DNA of 64,000 bases from JASLDZ01 sp965199975 (GCA_965199975.1 OZ241340.1:124001-188000); one strand, 5' to 3'. Shown: positions 48,349 to 58,469, numbered from the stretch's first letter. The notes: generated from the letters alone by a model not told the origin. A program made the numbers and translations.

Positions 48349-49616
48349 GGGGTCCGCACGTCGGTTCCGGAACCCCGTCGAAGGTGGTCGACGACCTGCC
48401 GGCGCCGGCGCTGCGGAGCGATAGGGCCTTCACCAAGGTGCTGTTGGCGCTGCTGTGCGCCGGCCTGTCGACCTTCGGCCTGCTGTACTGCGTGCAGCCG
48501 CTGCTGCCGCTGTTCGCCGTCGACTTCGGGCTTGGCGCGGCCGGCGCCAGCCTGGCGGTGTCCGCCGCCACCGCGGCGCTGGCGATCGGGCTCCTGTTCG
48601 CCTCCGCCCTGTCGGACCGCTGGGGTCGCAAGCCGGTCATGACGGGGGCGCTCTACCTGGCGGCGCTCCTCACCATGCTGGCCGCAGCGGCGCCGAACTG
48701 GCCCTTGCTGGTCCTCCTCCGCGCGCTTGCGGGCCTGGCGCTCGCCGGGGCGCCGGCGGTGGCCATGGCCTACGTCGCCGACGAGCTCGACGCCGACGCC
48801 GCGGGCCTGGCGATGGGGCTCTACATCGCCGGCACAGCGCTGGGCGGCATGCTGGGGCGCCTCGGCTGCGGCGCGCTGGCCGACGTCGTCGGGTGGCGAT
48901 GGGCCGTGGCCGCGGTCGGCATGGCCGGCGGCGTGGCCGCCGCACTTTTCCATTGGAGCCTGCCGCCGAGCCGGAGGCATCGGCGCGCCTGCGCAGACGG
49001 GGCGGGCGCGCATCTGCAGGCGTTCGCCGCCGCTTTCCGCGACCCGGGCCTGCCGTGGCTGTTCGCCGAGGGCGGCCTTGTGATGGGGGCCTTCGTGACT
49101 GTCTACAACTACCTGGCCTTCCGCCTGCTGCGCGCGCCCTACAGCCTTGGCCAGTCCGCGGTGGCGGCGGTGTTCTCGCTGTATCTCGTGGGTATGGTGA
49201 GCTCGCCCGTGTTCGGAGAGGCCGCGGGGCGGCTGGGGCGGCGGCGCGTGCTGTGGCTGCCGGTCGTGCTCATGCTGCTCGGCGTCGGGCTGACGGCGCT
49301 GCAGCCGCTGTGGGTCGTGATCGCCGGCGTAGGGATTCTGACCTTCGGCTTCTTCGGCGCGCACTCGATAGCGTCCAGCTGGGTGGGGCGACGATCGGGC
49401 GCGCACAAGGCGGCGGCCGCCTCGCTTTACCTGCTCGTCTACTACGTGGGGTCGAGCGTCGCGGGGTCGCTGGGAGGGGTGTTCTGGTCGCACGCCGGGT
49501 GGCCCGGGGTGGCGGGCTTCGCAGCCGTGCTCATCGGAATGGCGCTGATCGGCGCGGTGCGCCTGGCCGTTCTCCCGCCGCTGCCGCAGAACCGGGCCCT
49601 CGCCCCCCTGAGGTGA
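48345..49616 (+). CDS. MFS drug/arabinose-efflux-type transporter (YnfM-like)
   Basis: The 423-residue protein has twelve hydrophobic segments, with TFGLLYCVQPLLPLFAVDFG at TM1, the SDRWGRKPVMTGALYLAALL block between TM2 and TM3, and a LRALAGLALAGAPAVAMAYVADE stretch in TM4/5. This order is typical of the DHA1/YnfM group of proton-driven exporters. The substrate is unknown. An apparent 37-codon leader ORF overlaps its ATG. The gene stands alone, divergent from the TSUP exporter. Confidence 0.88.
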   Translation: MRGPHVGSGTPSKVVDDLPAPALRSDRAFTKVLLALLCAGLSTFGLLYCVQPLLPLFAVDFGLGAAGASLAVSAATAALAIGLLFASALSDRWGRKPVMTGALYLAALLTMLAAAAPNWPLLVLLRALAGLALAGAPAVAMAYVADELDADAAGLAMGLYIAGTALGGMLGRLGCGALADVVGWRWAVAAVGMAGGVAAALFHWSLPPSRRHRRACADGAGAHLQAFAAAFRDPGLPWLFAEGGLVMGAFVTVYNYLAFRLLRAPYSLGQSAVAAVFSLYLVGMVSSPVFGEAAGRLGRRRVLWLPVVLMLLGVGLTALQPLWVVIAGVGILTFGFFGAHSIASSWVGRRSGAHKAAAASLYLLVYYVGSSVAGSLGGVFWSHAGWPGVAGFAAVLIGMALIGAVRLAVLPPLPQNRALAPLR

Positions 49617-49734
49617 CCCCGCGCAGGGACCGCTGACCGCTTGTCCGGACATGCCGTGAGCGCCGAGGTTTCGCCTGCTCCGTGCTTGGCCCTAAAACGT
49701 GCGCTCACAGGGACTCGCCCCTGAAGGGTGCCGC

Positions 49735-50523
49735 ATGGCCGTCCTCGCCGAACTTCTTCGCAGCGTCGGGCTATGGGTCCTGGGGCTGGCGCTGGTCATC
49801 GCGTGCATCGCCGCCACCGAGCTCGGGCGCGCGTTGGGGCGCAGGGCCAGGCGCCGGTTCCCGGACGACGACAAGGGCGCAGATGGCCTGGCGGCGGCCG
49901 CGCTCGGGCTCTTCGCCCTCCTGATCGCCTTCACCTACTCGCTCTCGCTGTCGCGCTACGATGCGCGTCGCCACGAGGTGCTGGAGGAGGCCAACGCCGT
50001 CGGCACCGCCGCCAACTACGCGCTGATGCTGCCGGCCGAGCACCGCGCCCCCGTCCTGCACCTCCTGCGCGGCTACACCGAGGTGCGGATACGGCTGGGC
50101 GTGCCCCACGACGACGCCAAGTTCGAGCGCGACATCGCGACCTCCGGGCGGCTCCAGCAGCAGCTGTGGGCCCACGCCGTGCAGGTGACGCAGGACGCGC
50201 CACAGTCGCTGCCGGCCTACCGCTTCGTGGCCGCGCTCAACGAGGTGAACAACATCAGCGAGGCGCGGGTCACAGCGCTGCGCAACCACGATCCGGCGAC
50301 GGTGCTGATCATGCTGATCGGCGTCGCGCTCGTCGCCATGGGCTTCTCGGGCTACAGCTCGGCGCTGGCGGGAGCCCGGCGAACGGGCGCCCTCGTCGTG
50401 ATGGCGGTCACCCTCTCGCTCCTGGTGGCGCTGACGGTGGACCTCGACCGCCCCGATCGCGGCACGATCACCATATCGGTCAAGCCGCTGCAGGACGCCC
50501 GGGCGCAGCTCCCGAACGGCTGA
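49735..50523 (+). CDS. DUF4239 (bestrophin-like) membrane protein
   Basis: The 262-residue protein has four hydrophobic segments: residues 8-28, 56-74, about 207-223 and about 230-246. A cytoplasmic helical part between them includes SLSLSRYDARRHEVLEEANAVGTA and YALMLPAEHRAPVLHLLRGYTEVRI. This corresponds to the DUF4239 'bestrophin-like' family of unknown role. Start ATG 49735 gives the first membrane segment at the N-terminus. The 'RYDARR..v..EAnAIGTA' motif is the most conserved part of the family. It sits alone between the MFS gene and the convergent reductase. Confidence 0.82.
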   Translation: MAVLAELLRSVGLWVLGLALVIACIAATELGRALGRRARRRFPDDDKGADGLAAAALGLFALLIAFTYSLSLSRYDARRHEVLEEANAVGTAANYALMLPAEHRAPVLHLLRGYTEVRIRLGVPHDDAKFERDIATSGRLQQQLWAHAVQVTQDAPQSLPAYRFVAALNEVNNISEARVTALRNHDPATVLIMLIGVALVAMGFSGYSSALAGARRTGALVVMAVTLSLLVALTVDLDRPDRGTITISVKPLQDARAQLPNG

Positions 50524-50556
50524 CGGGCGGCCACTCGGCGTGAGGTGAGCCTGGTC

Positions 50557-51630
50557 TCAGCGGGACTTCGCGCGGCCCTCCTGCGCGAACACGGCGTGGT
50601 CGCCTCTATCCGGCGACGCGGCGCCCGCGAGGACGTCGGCGTAGAAGTCGAAGAGCGTTCGCGTTCCGGTCGAGGGCGTGGCCGCCGCATCGTAGCGCCC
50701 GGTCGCCGGATCGAGGACCAGCATCGACTCGGTGGCGTAATAGCGCCCGATCCGCGCCAGCTCGGCCTTGGCGGCGACTCCCGGCCAGACACGGCTCAAG
50801 ATCGACAGCGCTCCCACGATCACATCCAGGAGGACGGTCGGCACGCTCAGAAAACGGCGCGGTCGCCCGACGAGGGCGAAGAGACCCTCGCCCTGTTCCC
50901 GCGGGGTGATCGCGGGCCCAGGACCGCCGATCGGGAGCACGCGATCCCAGCGCGAGTCGTCCTCCAGGCAATCGGCGATGTAGCGCGCCAGGTCTTCGTC
51001 CCCGATCGGCTTGCACGCCGTCCGTGCGCCGTCTCCGAAGACCAGGAAGGGCTTGCCTCGCCTCACCCTCTCGATCTGACCGGAGAGGGACTTGAAGAAA
51101 GCGGTGGGCCTCACGATCGAGTAGCGCAGCCCGGAGGCGATCAGCCGCTGTTCGAAGGCGAGCTTCGCGTGGTGGAAGGCGAGCACGGGTTTCTGAACGC
51201 AGATGGCCGACAGGAGCACGAAGTGGTTGACCCCACCGCCCCGCGCCGCGTCGAGGGCATGGACGTTGGCCTGATAGTCCACGGCCCAGGCGTCCGCGCC
51301 CACGCCCGTGCGTGACGCGAGGCAGGAGACGACGGCGTCGAACCCCTCTCCGCGAAACCCGTCGCGCGCGAGCGACCCCGGATCGGTCACTTCGCCGAAC
51401 CGGATATCCGCGCCCTCCAGCATCGAGAGGCGCGCGGTCTGCGCCGAGGCGACACCCGAGCTGTGACGGGGGCGAACGAAGCAGACCACCTGATGCCCTC
51501 GCAGCACGAGGGCCCGCGCAGTCGCAAGGCCCAGGGAGCCTGTCGCGCCAAGCACCAACACCCTGCGCGACTGTGGCGCTGGCGTCGCAACGTTTGCGCT
51601 GGAGGCTCCACCGATGTCGGTCGGCGTCAT
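50557..51630 (-). CDS. BciA-like divinyl (proto)chlorophyllide 8-vinyl reductase homologue
   Basis: The 357-residue NAD(P)-binding protein opens RRVLVLGATGSLGLATARAL (Rossmann). Its blocks closely fit BciA/DVR: SCLASRTG, HFVLLSAICVQKPVLAFHHA, then KLAFEQRLIASGLRYSIVRP, TAFFKSLSGQIERVRRGKPF, LVFGDGARTACKPI and RVLPIGGPGPAITPREQGEG. BciA reduces the 8-vinyl group in bacteriochlorophyll synthesis using NADPH. No other bch, puf or crt gene lies in the window, so either the strain is phototrophic and the gene is apart from the main cluster, or the enzyme has another substrate. The function is inferred from motif recall only. Confidence 0.82.
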   Translation of the reverse strand: MTPTDIGGASSANVATPAPQSRRVLVLGATGSLGLATARALVLRGHQVVCFVRPRHSSGVASAQTARLSMLEGADIRFGEVTDPGSLARDGFRGEGFDAVVSCLASRTGVGADAWAVDYQANVHALDAARGGGVNHFVLLSAICVQKPVLAFHHAKLAFEQRLIASGLRYSIVRPTAFFKSLSGQIERVRRGKPFLVFGDGARTACKPIGDEDLARYIADCLEDDSRWDRVLPIGGPGPAITPREQGEGLFALVGRPRRFLSVPTVLLDVIVGALSILSRVWPGVAAKAELARIGRYYATESMLVLDPATGRYDAAATPSTGTRTLFDFYADVLAGAASPDRGDHAVFAQEGRAKSR

Positions 51631-51944
51631 TGCGGCTGCGGGTCTCGACGGCGTTTCAGCGAAGGATCGCGCTTGTCGGCGGCGGCGCCGGCAAGGACAT
51701 CAAGCACGGCGCCGGGCGTTCTGGCGGCCCCTTCCTCCGGCGGTGCGCACCTGCGGCCTAAGCGACGCCACGAGGCGAGCGCGGGTGACGCTCGAAGACA
51801 GTCTCGCACGTTCGCGAGCCGGGTGAGGCCTTGCGTCGCCGCTCGGCGCCGGGTCGTCATCAGCCGTCGTTCCGCGTGCAGCATCGCGCCGTCGTGAACG
51901 CCAACCGCGCTCCGCGCAGGGGCGCCGGTGAGTCGTGCATCGCC
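51631..51944. other. Intergenic interval without recognisable gene
   Basis: About 310 bases upstream of the reductase and the small secreted protein contain only Arg/Ala-rich open frames that look like non-coding GC-rich sequence. No promoter boxes, hairpin with T-run or repeat was recognised. Confidence 0.6.
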
Positions 51945-52115
51945 ATGCGTCGCCTCCTTCGACTGCTGGTCTTCACGACCGGCCTCGCACCCGTCGCGGC
52001 GGGCGCGGCTCCGTCCGTCGCCGTGATGCACGCGCCTGTCCCGGTCGGCTATTACGTCTTTCAGAGGGTGGTGCGCCAGGACGACGGCGACGGGCCCGAT
52101 ATGGCCTCGCGCTGA
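51945..52115 (+). CDS. Possible small secreted protein (56 residues)
   Basis: ATG 51945 opens a frame with a classic signal peptide (RRLLRLLVFTTGLAPVAAGA) followed by about 35 residues (PSVAVMHAPVPVGYYVFQ, then RVVRQDDGDGPDMASR). The mature part is too short to classify. An acidic end and a Val/Pro-rich start are the only features. It lies 125 bp before tamA and could be its own unit. Support is only the signal peptide, so this gene is uncertain. Confidence 0.45.
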   Translation: MRRLLRLLVFTTGLAPVAAGAAPSVAVMHAPVPVGYYVFQRVVRQDDGDGPDMASR

Positions 52116-52240
52116 TGAGTGAACCTCAGACGCGTGCGGGTGCGCCCTATCCGCCGCAACCGCACGCCCACGCCGCGGCGTAACGCCCTCGATCGCCGCT
52201 GGATGTTGTCGGGAGGGCCAGCGCCTGTCAGGCGGGGCGG

Positions 52241-54202
52241 ATGCGCCCCAGCAAGCTCCTGGCGGCCGCAGCGTTTGCGGGTTCCGTGATCGTTGCGGCG
52301 GCGCCCGCGCCCGTGGCGGCGCAGACGACGCCACAGCCGGGCCCCGCCGATCAGAAGACGCCAGCGCAGCCGCCAGCGCCGGTCGATCCCGAACTCCTCT
52401 CGCCGCTGACGCCGCTCGACCAGTTCACCGTGCAGGCCGCCGCGCCCAAGGGAGAGGCTCCACCACGCCCGACCTCGATCGCCTACGCGATCAGCGTGGA
52501 GGGGCTGGCCAAGGTGGGGCTGCAGGCGCGCTTCCGCGCCCTGTCGGCGCTCTACGCCGCCAAGGGCCGAGCCGACACCACCGCCCAGATCAACGCCCGC
52601 GCCGCGGAGGACGTGAAGCTGGCCGAGCGACTGCTGCGCTCCGAGGGGTACTATGACGGGCGCGCCGACGTGGCGACGACGCCTGCGCCGACGGGTCAGG
52701 GGCGCATCACCGTGGCGATCACCGCCACACCAGGCTCGCGCTACCGCTTCGGTACGGTGGCGGTGACCGGACCCTCGACCCGGCCGCCGGGGATCGCCCG
52801 CACGGCGCTGCCGCTGCAGCCCGGCCAGCCGATCGTGGCCCCGGAGGTCGAGGCGGCCGAAGCCGGCGTGTCGCTGCGCCTGCCCGAGCAGGGCTATCCG
52901 TTCGTCAAGCTGGGTCCACGCGACATCGCGCTCGACGGCGCGGAGCACACCGGCGACTACCTCCTGCCGGTCGCCCCCGGGCCGCTGTCGTCGTTCGCGG
53001 GCTTTAGCGTCGCGGGCGATCCGGTGTTCACAGAGCGCCACGTGGGCGTGATCAGCCGCTTCAAGCCGGGCGAGCTCTACGACAGCCGCAAGGTCGACGA
53101 CCTGCGCCGCGCGCTGGTGGCCACCACGCTGTTCTCCTCCGTCGGCGTGCAGCCGGTGGACACGGGCCGCCCCGGGCCGAACGGGACCGAGGCCGTCGAC
53201 CTCCTGGTCACCGGCAAGGCGGCGCCTACCCGCACCCTCAGCGGCGGACTGGGATACGAGACGGGCCTAGGCGCCAGCGCCGAAGCGGCGTGGACCGACC
53301 GCAATCTGTTCCCGCCCGAGGGATCGCTGACGCTGGCGGCGCTGGCCGGCACCGACCAGTCGTCCCTCGGCGCCACCTTCCGCCGCTCCAACGCCGGCCA
53401 ACGCGACCGAAGCTTCCAGACGCTGGCGCAGATCTCCAACGAGAACCTCGACGCCTATCGCGCCAACACCATCCGCATAGGCGCCAGCCTTTCGCGCGAC
53501 TCGACGCCAATCTGGCAGAAGCGCTGGACCTGGTCGGTGGGCGCCGAGGCCTCGGTCAGCCAGGAGACCGGCTACGACCTCAACCTGGGCTCGAGCGTGC
53601 GGCGCACCTATGAGGTGGGCGCCCTGCCGCTGCAGCTGGGCTACGACACCTCCGACAGCCTGCTCGACCCCAGCCGCGGCTTGCGCCTGACGTTGCGGCC
53701 CAGCCCCGAGATCTCGTTCGGCGACGGCACGCAGCCCTATCTCAAGACAATTCTGGAAGGCACGGCCTACCAGCCGTTCGGCAAGAGCTTCGTGCTGGCC
53801 GGGCGGTTGCGCTTCGGCGGGCTGTTCGGCGCCGACGCCAGCGACATCGCCCCTTCGCGGCGCTTCTTCTCGGGTGGTGGCGGCTCGGTGCGAGGCTACG
53901 GCTACCAGGAGATCGGGCCCCGCGACCCGTCCAACAACCCGATCGGCGGCGCCTCGCTCACTGAGTTCTCGATGGAGGGACGCTACCGCTTCGGCGACTT
54001 CGGCGTGGTCGGCTTCCTCGACGGCGGGCAGGTGTACCAGACCTCCACGCCGCGCTTCAGCGACCTGCAGTACGGCGTAGGCGTCGGCGCGCGCTTCTAC
54101 ACCAACTTCGGCCCGCTGCGGCTGGACGTGGCCACGCCTTTGGACCGGCAGTCGGGCGACCCGGTGATCGCGCTCTACATCTCCATCGGCCAGGCGTTCT
54201 GA
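52241..54202 (+). CDS. tamA: TamA-like outer-membrane assembly protein (Omp85 family)
   Basis: The 653-residue protein has a signal peptide (KLLAAAAFAGSVIVAAAPAP), a low-complexity Pro-rich linker, POTRA domains (for example SRYRFGTVAVTGPSTRPPGI), and a C-terminal 16-strand barrel. The barrel has the conserved RFFSGGGGSVRGYGYQEIGP motif at the lid loop and ends in an aromatic residue (YISIGQAF). TamA works with TamB to insert autotransporters and lipids into the outer membrane. The tamB gene follows with a one-base gap, and the pair is the standard layout. Start ATG 52241 follows a weak GGCGGGG. Confidence 0.92.
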   Translation: MRPSKLLAAAAFAGSVIVAAAPAPVAAQTTPQPGPADQKTPAQPPAPVDPELLSPLTPLDQFTVQAAAPKGEAPPRPTSIAYAISVEGLAKVGLQARFRALSALYAAKGRADTTAQINARAAEDVKLAERLLRSEGYYDGRADVATTPAPTGQGRITVAITATPGSRYRFGTVAVTGPSTRPPGIARTALPLQPGQPIVAPEVEAAEAGVSLRLPEQGYPFVKLGPRDIALDGAEHTGDYLLPVAPGPLSSFAGFSVAGDPVFTERHVGVISRFKPGELYDSRKVDDLRRALVATTLFSSVGVQPVDTGRPGPNGTEAVDLLVTGKAAPTRTLSGGLGYETGLGASAEAAWTDRNLFPPEGSLTLAALAGTDQSSLGATFRRSNAGQRDRSFQTLAQISNENLDAYRANTIRIGASLSRDSTPIWQKRWTWSVGAEASVSQETGYDLNLGSSVRRTYEVGALPLQLGYDTSDSLLDPSRGLRLTLRPSPEISFGDGTQPYLKTILEGTAYQPFGKSFVLAGRLRFGGLFGADASDIAPSRRFFSGGGGSVRGYGYQEIGPRDPSNNPIGGASLTEFSMEGRYRFGDFGVVGFLDGGQVYQTSTPRFSDLQYGVGVGARFYTNFGPLRLDVATPLDRQSGDPVIALYISIGQAF

Positions 54203-54203
54203 G

Positions 54204-57200
54204 GTGACGGACACCGCTGCCCAGCCGGACGCCGAGCGCCCCGCAAAGCGGCCGCGCCGCCCCGTGTGGCCGCGCGTGCTGGGCTGGGTCGTGGGCGTGC
54301 TGGTGGCGCTGGTCGCGCTGGTGGCCATCGCGGCGGTGGCGATCGACACCGCGCCCGGGCACCGCCTGCTGGTGCGGATCATCGAGAAACAGCGCCCCGC
54401 CAACGGCCTGACCATCCGCATCGGCCGGCTGGACGGCTCGATCTACAAGCGGCTGACCGTGCGAGACCTGGCGGTGGGCGACCTCCGTGGCGTGTTCGCC
54501 ACCTCGTCTTCGATCACGCTGGACTGGCGGCCGCTGGAGCTTCTGCACAAGCACGTGCTGGTGGAGGCGCTGGCCTCGCCGCGGATCGAGGTGCTGCGCG
54601 CGCCGGCGCTCAGGAAGGGGCCGCCGCCCAAGCCCAACCAGCCGCTGATCCCCGACATCCACCTGACGCTGAACCGGCTCGACTTCGACCGCGTGGTGCT
54701 GGGTCCCGCGCTCACGGGCGACCGGCGCGCGGTGGGGCTGCACGGGTCGGTGCGCCTCCTGCACGGCCGCGCCCAGGTCGACGTGCACGCGCAGGCGCTG
54801 GAGGCGGACGGCCACGCCGGCGGCGACCGGCTCTCGCTGATGCTCGACGCCCAGCCCTCGGCCAACCGGCTCCTGGTCGACGCGCACCTCATGGCCCCCC
54901 AGGGCGGGGTGGTGGACCGGCTGGCCAAGCTCAACGCCCCGCTGACCTTCGACCTCGACGGACGCGGAACCTGGGCGGAGTGGAACGGCCGGGCGCTGGC
55001 CACCCTGGGCGGCAGGCCGTTGCTCACCACCGCCATCGCCGCGCGCAGCGGCGTGGTCTCGCTGAAGGGCACGGCCCAGCCCTCGCTGGTGGTCAAGGCC
55101 GGCCCCGTGGCCGCCCTGACCGCGCCCGCGCTCGCCTTCGACCTCACCGGCAAGCTGCAGGACCGCCAGCTCGACGGCACGGCGCGGATCGGCTCGGACG
55201 CGCTGGACGTGAACGCCAAGGGTCGCCTCGACCTGGCCCGCTCGGCCTTCCGCGCGGTGGTGGTGGACGCGCGCCTGCTCAAGCCGCAGGCCGCCTCGCC
55301 CAAGCTCAACGGCCGCGACGTGCGCGCCCACCTGTCGCTGAACGGCGCCTTCGCCCGCCCGGTGGTGGACTACGACATCGCCGCCGCCGAGATCGGCTTC
55401 GACAAGACCATCGTCCAGGCGCTGCACGCCAGCGGCAAGGCGCGGGTGGACGCAAACACCACTATTCGCCTGCCCGTGCACGCCACCGCCGAGCGCGTGG
55501 TCGGCCTGCCGGAGGCGGCGGGGGGCCTCACCACCCACGTGCGCATCGACGGCGACGTGGTGATCACGCCCAAGCAGATCGCGTCGGACAACCTGCACAT
55601 CCGCTCCGACCGCCTGGACGCCACCCTGGTGCTGGCGCTCTCCCTCGACACCGGGCGCTATGACGCGGCGCTGAAGGGGCGGATCAACCGCTACGAGATC
55701 AAGGGCCTGGGCGTCGTCGACCTCGTCACCGACGCGAAGCTGGTCCCCACCGGCAAGGGCGAGTTCCGCATCGCCGGCCACGTGCACGTCGCCACCTTGC
55801 GCATCGACAACAAGGACGCGCTGGACTTCCTGGGCGGCCAAGCGGTGATCGACACCGACTTCAGCCGCTCGCCCGACGGGGTGTTCGCATTCGACAACCT
55901 GCGCCTGCATGCGCCCAAGTTCCGCATCCTCGACGGGCGCGGGACCTATCGCGCCGACGGGCGGGTGGAGGTCACCGCCAACGCGGTCTCCGACGCCTAC
56001 GGCCCGCTGCACCTGAGCGTAGGCGGCACGGTCAAGAACCCGCAGGTCAGGCTCGTCGCCGACAACCCCAAGATCGCGGGCATCACCGGGCTGAACGTGC
56101 AGCTGGTGGGGATGGGGCCGGAGGGCTTCCACGTCACCGCCCAGGGGAACTCGCAGTACGGGCCGATCACCGCCGACGTGGTGCTCCACCCTGGAAAGGG
56201 CGCGCTCCAGGCCGACATCCGCCGCGCCAGCATCGACGGGATCAACGTGACGGGCTCGGTGCGCCAGACGCCCGAGGGGCCGTTCGCCGGCGTGCTGCGG
56301 CTGGCGGGCTCCGGCCTGACCGGCACGGCCACGCTGGGCGCGCAGGGCAAGGTGCAGCGCGTGGTGCTGGCGCTGCGGGCGAACGACGCGCGCCTGCCGC
56401 TGCAGCCGCCGGTGACCATCGCCCGCGGGGTGATCGACGCCACCGCCCTGCTCTACCCCGGCGCGCCGCAGGTGACCGCGCGCGCCACACTTTCCGGGGT
56501 GCGCCGCGGCGAACTGCTGGTGGCGGACGCCCGCGCGGCGGTGGACTACCGCGGCGGCAATGGCCGGGTGACGCTCCAGGCCTCCGGCCGCAGCGGCGTG
56601 CCGTTTTCGGTGGCCGCCGACGTGGGGCTGGCGCCCGACATCTACCGCATCGGCCTGCAGGGCGTGGTCAACAAGATCCCCCTGCGGCTGGCCGAGCCGG
56701 CGGTGATCCGCAAGGTTGGGACCGACTTCGTGCTCTCACCCACGACGCTGCTCCTGCAGGGCGGCCGCGTCGACCTCTCCGGCCGTTTCGGCAAGACCAA
56801 CACCCTGCAGGCGCGGCTGCAGAACCTCGACCTCAGCCTGGTGCAGGCCTTCGCCCCCAACCTCGGCGTCAACGGCGCCGCTTCGGGCGTGGTCGACGCC
56901 ACCCTGCCCTCCGGCGGCGCCACGCCCACCGTACGCGCCCAGCTGCAGGTGGCGCGCTTCACCCGCTCGGGCCTGACCACGGTGTCGGAGCCGGTGGACC
57001 TGGCGCTCCTGGCCACGCTCAACCCCGGCGGGGCCGAGGCGCATGCGCTGGTGCGCCGCCGCGGGGCGGTGATCGGCCGGCTGCAGGCGAGGCTCGCCCC
57101 CATCCCGACCGGCGGCGCGCCCTGGTTCAAGCGCATCGCCTCGTCGCCGATCACCGGCGGCCTGCGCTACAACGGGCCCGCCGAGACGCTGTGGGCGCTC

Positions 57201-58469
57201 TCGGGCATCAGCGGGCAGGAGCTCTCCGGCCCCATCGCCATCGGCGCCGACGTGTCGGGCCGGTGGGAGCGGCCGAGCATCACCGGCGTGATCCGCGCCG
57301 ACGCCCTGCGCTACGAGAACGCCACCACCGGCACGGTGCTCGACCACATCGCCATCGGCGGCCGCTTCGCCGGAACCCGCCTGCAGCTCGACAAGCTGAC
57401 CGCCAACGCCGGCAAGGGCACGCTTACGGGCTCGGGCTACGCCGACCTGTCGTCGGCCAACGGCTTCCCCATCGACCTGAACTTCACCCTCAAGAACGCC
57501 CAGCTGGCCAAGAGCGACGACCTGGGGGCCACCGCATCGGGCACGCTGGCCATCACCAACAGCGCCGCCAAGGGCGCGCTGATCTCGGGCGACATCACGG
57601 TCGACCAGGCGCGCTACGCCATCGCCAAGCAGGGCGCCTCCCAGGTGGTCGACCTGGAGGGGGTGCACCGCAAGGGTGACGGCAAGAGCGTGCGCGAGGA
57701 GGCGCTCGCCGCCGAGGCGGCCGCCAAGGCCAAGACCACCTCGGGACCGCCCAGCGCGTTCAAGCTGAACATCAAGGTGCACGCGCCCAACCGCATCTTC
57801 GTCTCGGGCATGGGGCTGGAGGCGGAATGGTCGAGCGACCTCGCCATCACCGGCGAGGCCAAGCACCCTTTGATCGTGGGCGACGTCAGCCTGGTGCGCG
57901 GCACCTTCTCCTTCGCCGGGCGCGAGCTGACCCTCTCGCGCGGGACCATCCACCTGGACGGCGCGAGCCCGCCCAACCCCACGCTCGACATCGAGGCCTC
58001 CACCACCGTGGAGGGCGTCACCGCCACCATCGACATCGCGGGCACAGCGCTCCACCCGCAGATCAGCTTCACCTCGACGCCCGTGCTGCCGCAGGACGAG
58101 GTGCTGTCGCGCCTCCTGTTCGGCGCCTCGGTGACCCAGCTCTCGCCGATCCAGGCGCTGCAGCTGGCGGCGGCGCTGAACTCGCTGCGCGGCGGAAGCG
58201 GCGGGCTCAACCCGCTCGGCAAGCTGCGCTCGGCCGCGGGCCTGGACCGCCTGCGCTTCTACGGCGCCGACAAGACCAGCGGGCGCGGCCCCTCGGTCGG
58301 CGCCGGCAAGTACATCTCGTCCAACATCTATGTGGAGGTGACCACCGACGCCCGCGGCTTCACCGCCACCCAGATCGAGATCGGGCTGACCAAGTCGCTT
58401 CGCCTGCTGTCGCAGGTCGGATCGTTCGGTGGCTCGAACCTCAAGCTTCGCTACTCGCACGATTACTGA
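54204..58469 (+). CDS. tamB: TamB-like inner-membrane-anchored translocation protein
   Basis: The 1421-residue protein begins at GTG 54204 with a basic stretch and an N-terminal anchor (VLGWVVGVLVALVALVAIAA). A very long periplasmic beta-rich region with AsmA/DUF490-like repeats follows. The conserved DUF490 end includes ITGEAKHPLIVGDVSLVRGT, LTLSRGTIHLDGASPPNPTL, and TSTPVLPQDEVLSRLLFGAS. TamB spans the periplasm and partners TamA, possibly moving lipids or helping outer-membrane assembly. It is co-transcribed with tamA. Length and composition are normal for the family in Caulobacterales. Confidence 0.93.
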   Translation: MTDTAAQPDAERPAKRPRRPVWPRVLGWVVGVLVALVALVAIAAVAIDTAPGHRLLVRIIEKQRPANGLTIRIGRLDGSIYKRLTVRDLAVGDLRGVFATSSSITLDWRPLELLHKHVLVEALASPRIEVLRAPALRKGPPPKPNQPLIPDIHLTLNRLDFDRVVLGPALTGDRRAVGLHGSVRLLHGRAQVDVHAQALEADGHAGGDRLSLMLDAQPSANRLLVDAHLMAPQGGVVDRLAKLNAPLTFDLDGRGTWAEWNGRALATLGGRPLLTTAIAARSGVVSLKGTAQPSLVVKAGPVAALTAPALAFDLTGKLQDRQLDGTARIGSDALDVNAKGRLDLARSAFRAVVVDARLLKPQAASPKLNGRDVRAHLSLNGAFARPVVDYDIAAAEIGFDKTIVQALHASGKARVDANTTIRLPVHATAERVVGLPEAAGGLTTHVRIDGDVVITPKQIASDNLHIRSDRLDATLVLALSLDTGRYDAALKGRINRYEIKGLGVVDLVTDAKLVPTGKGEFRIAGHVHVATLRIDNKDALDFLGGQAVIDTDFSRSPDGVFAFDNLRLHAPKFRILDGRGTYRADGRVEVTANAVSDAYGPLHLSVGGTVKNPQVRLVADNPKIAGITGLNVQLVGMGPEGFHVTAQGNSQYGPITADVVLHPGKGALQADIRRASIDGINVTGSVRQTPEGPFAGVLRLAGSGLTGTATLGAQGKVQRVVLALRANDARLPLQPPVTIARGVIDATALLYPGAPQVTARATLSGVRRGELLVADARAAVDYRGGNGRVTLQASGRSGVPFSVAADVGLAPDIYRIGLQGVVNKIPLRLAEPAVIRKVGTDFVLSPTTLLLQGGRVDLSGRFGKTNTLQARLQNLDLSLVQAFAPNLGVNGAASGVVDATLPSGGATPTVRAQLQVARFTRSGLTTVSEPVDLALLATLNPGGAEAHALVRRRGAVIGRLQARLAPIPTGGAPWFKRIASSPITGGLRYNGPAETLWALSGISGQELSGPIAIGADVSGRWERPSITGVIRADALRYENATTGTVLDHIAIGGRFAGTRLQLDKLTANAGKGTLTGSGYADLSSANGFPIDLNFTLKNAQLAKSDDLGATASGTLAITNSAAKGALISGDITVDQARYAIAKQGASQVVDLEGVHRKGDGKSVREEALAAEAAAKAKTTSGPPSAFKLNIKVHAPNRIFVSGMGLEAEWSSDLAITGEAKHPLIVGDVSLVRGTFSFAGRELTLSRGTIHLDGASPPNPTLDIEASTTVEGVTATIDIAGTALHPQISFTSTPVLPQDEVLSRLLFGASVTQLSPIQALQLAAALNSLRGGSGGLNPLGKLRSAAGLDRLRFYGADKTSGRGPSVGAGKYISSNIYVEVTTDARGFTATQIEIGLTKSLRLLSQVGSFGGSNLKLRYSHDY

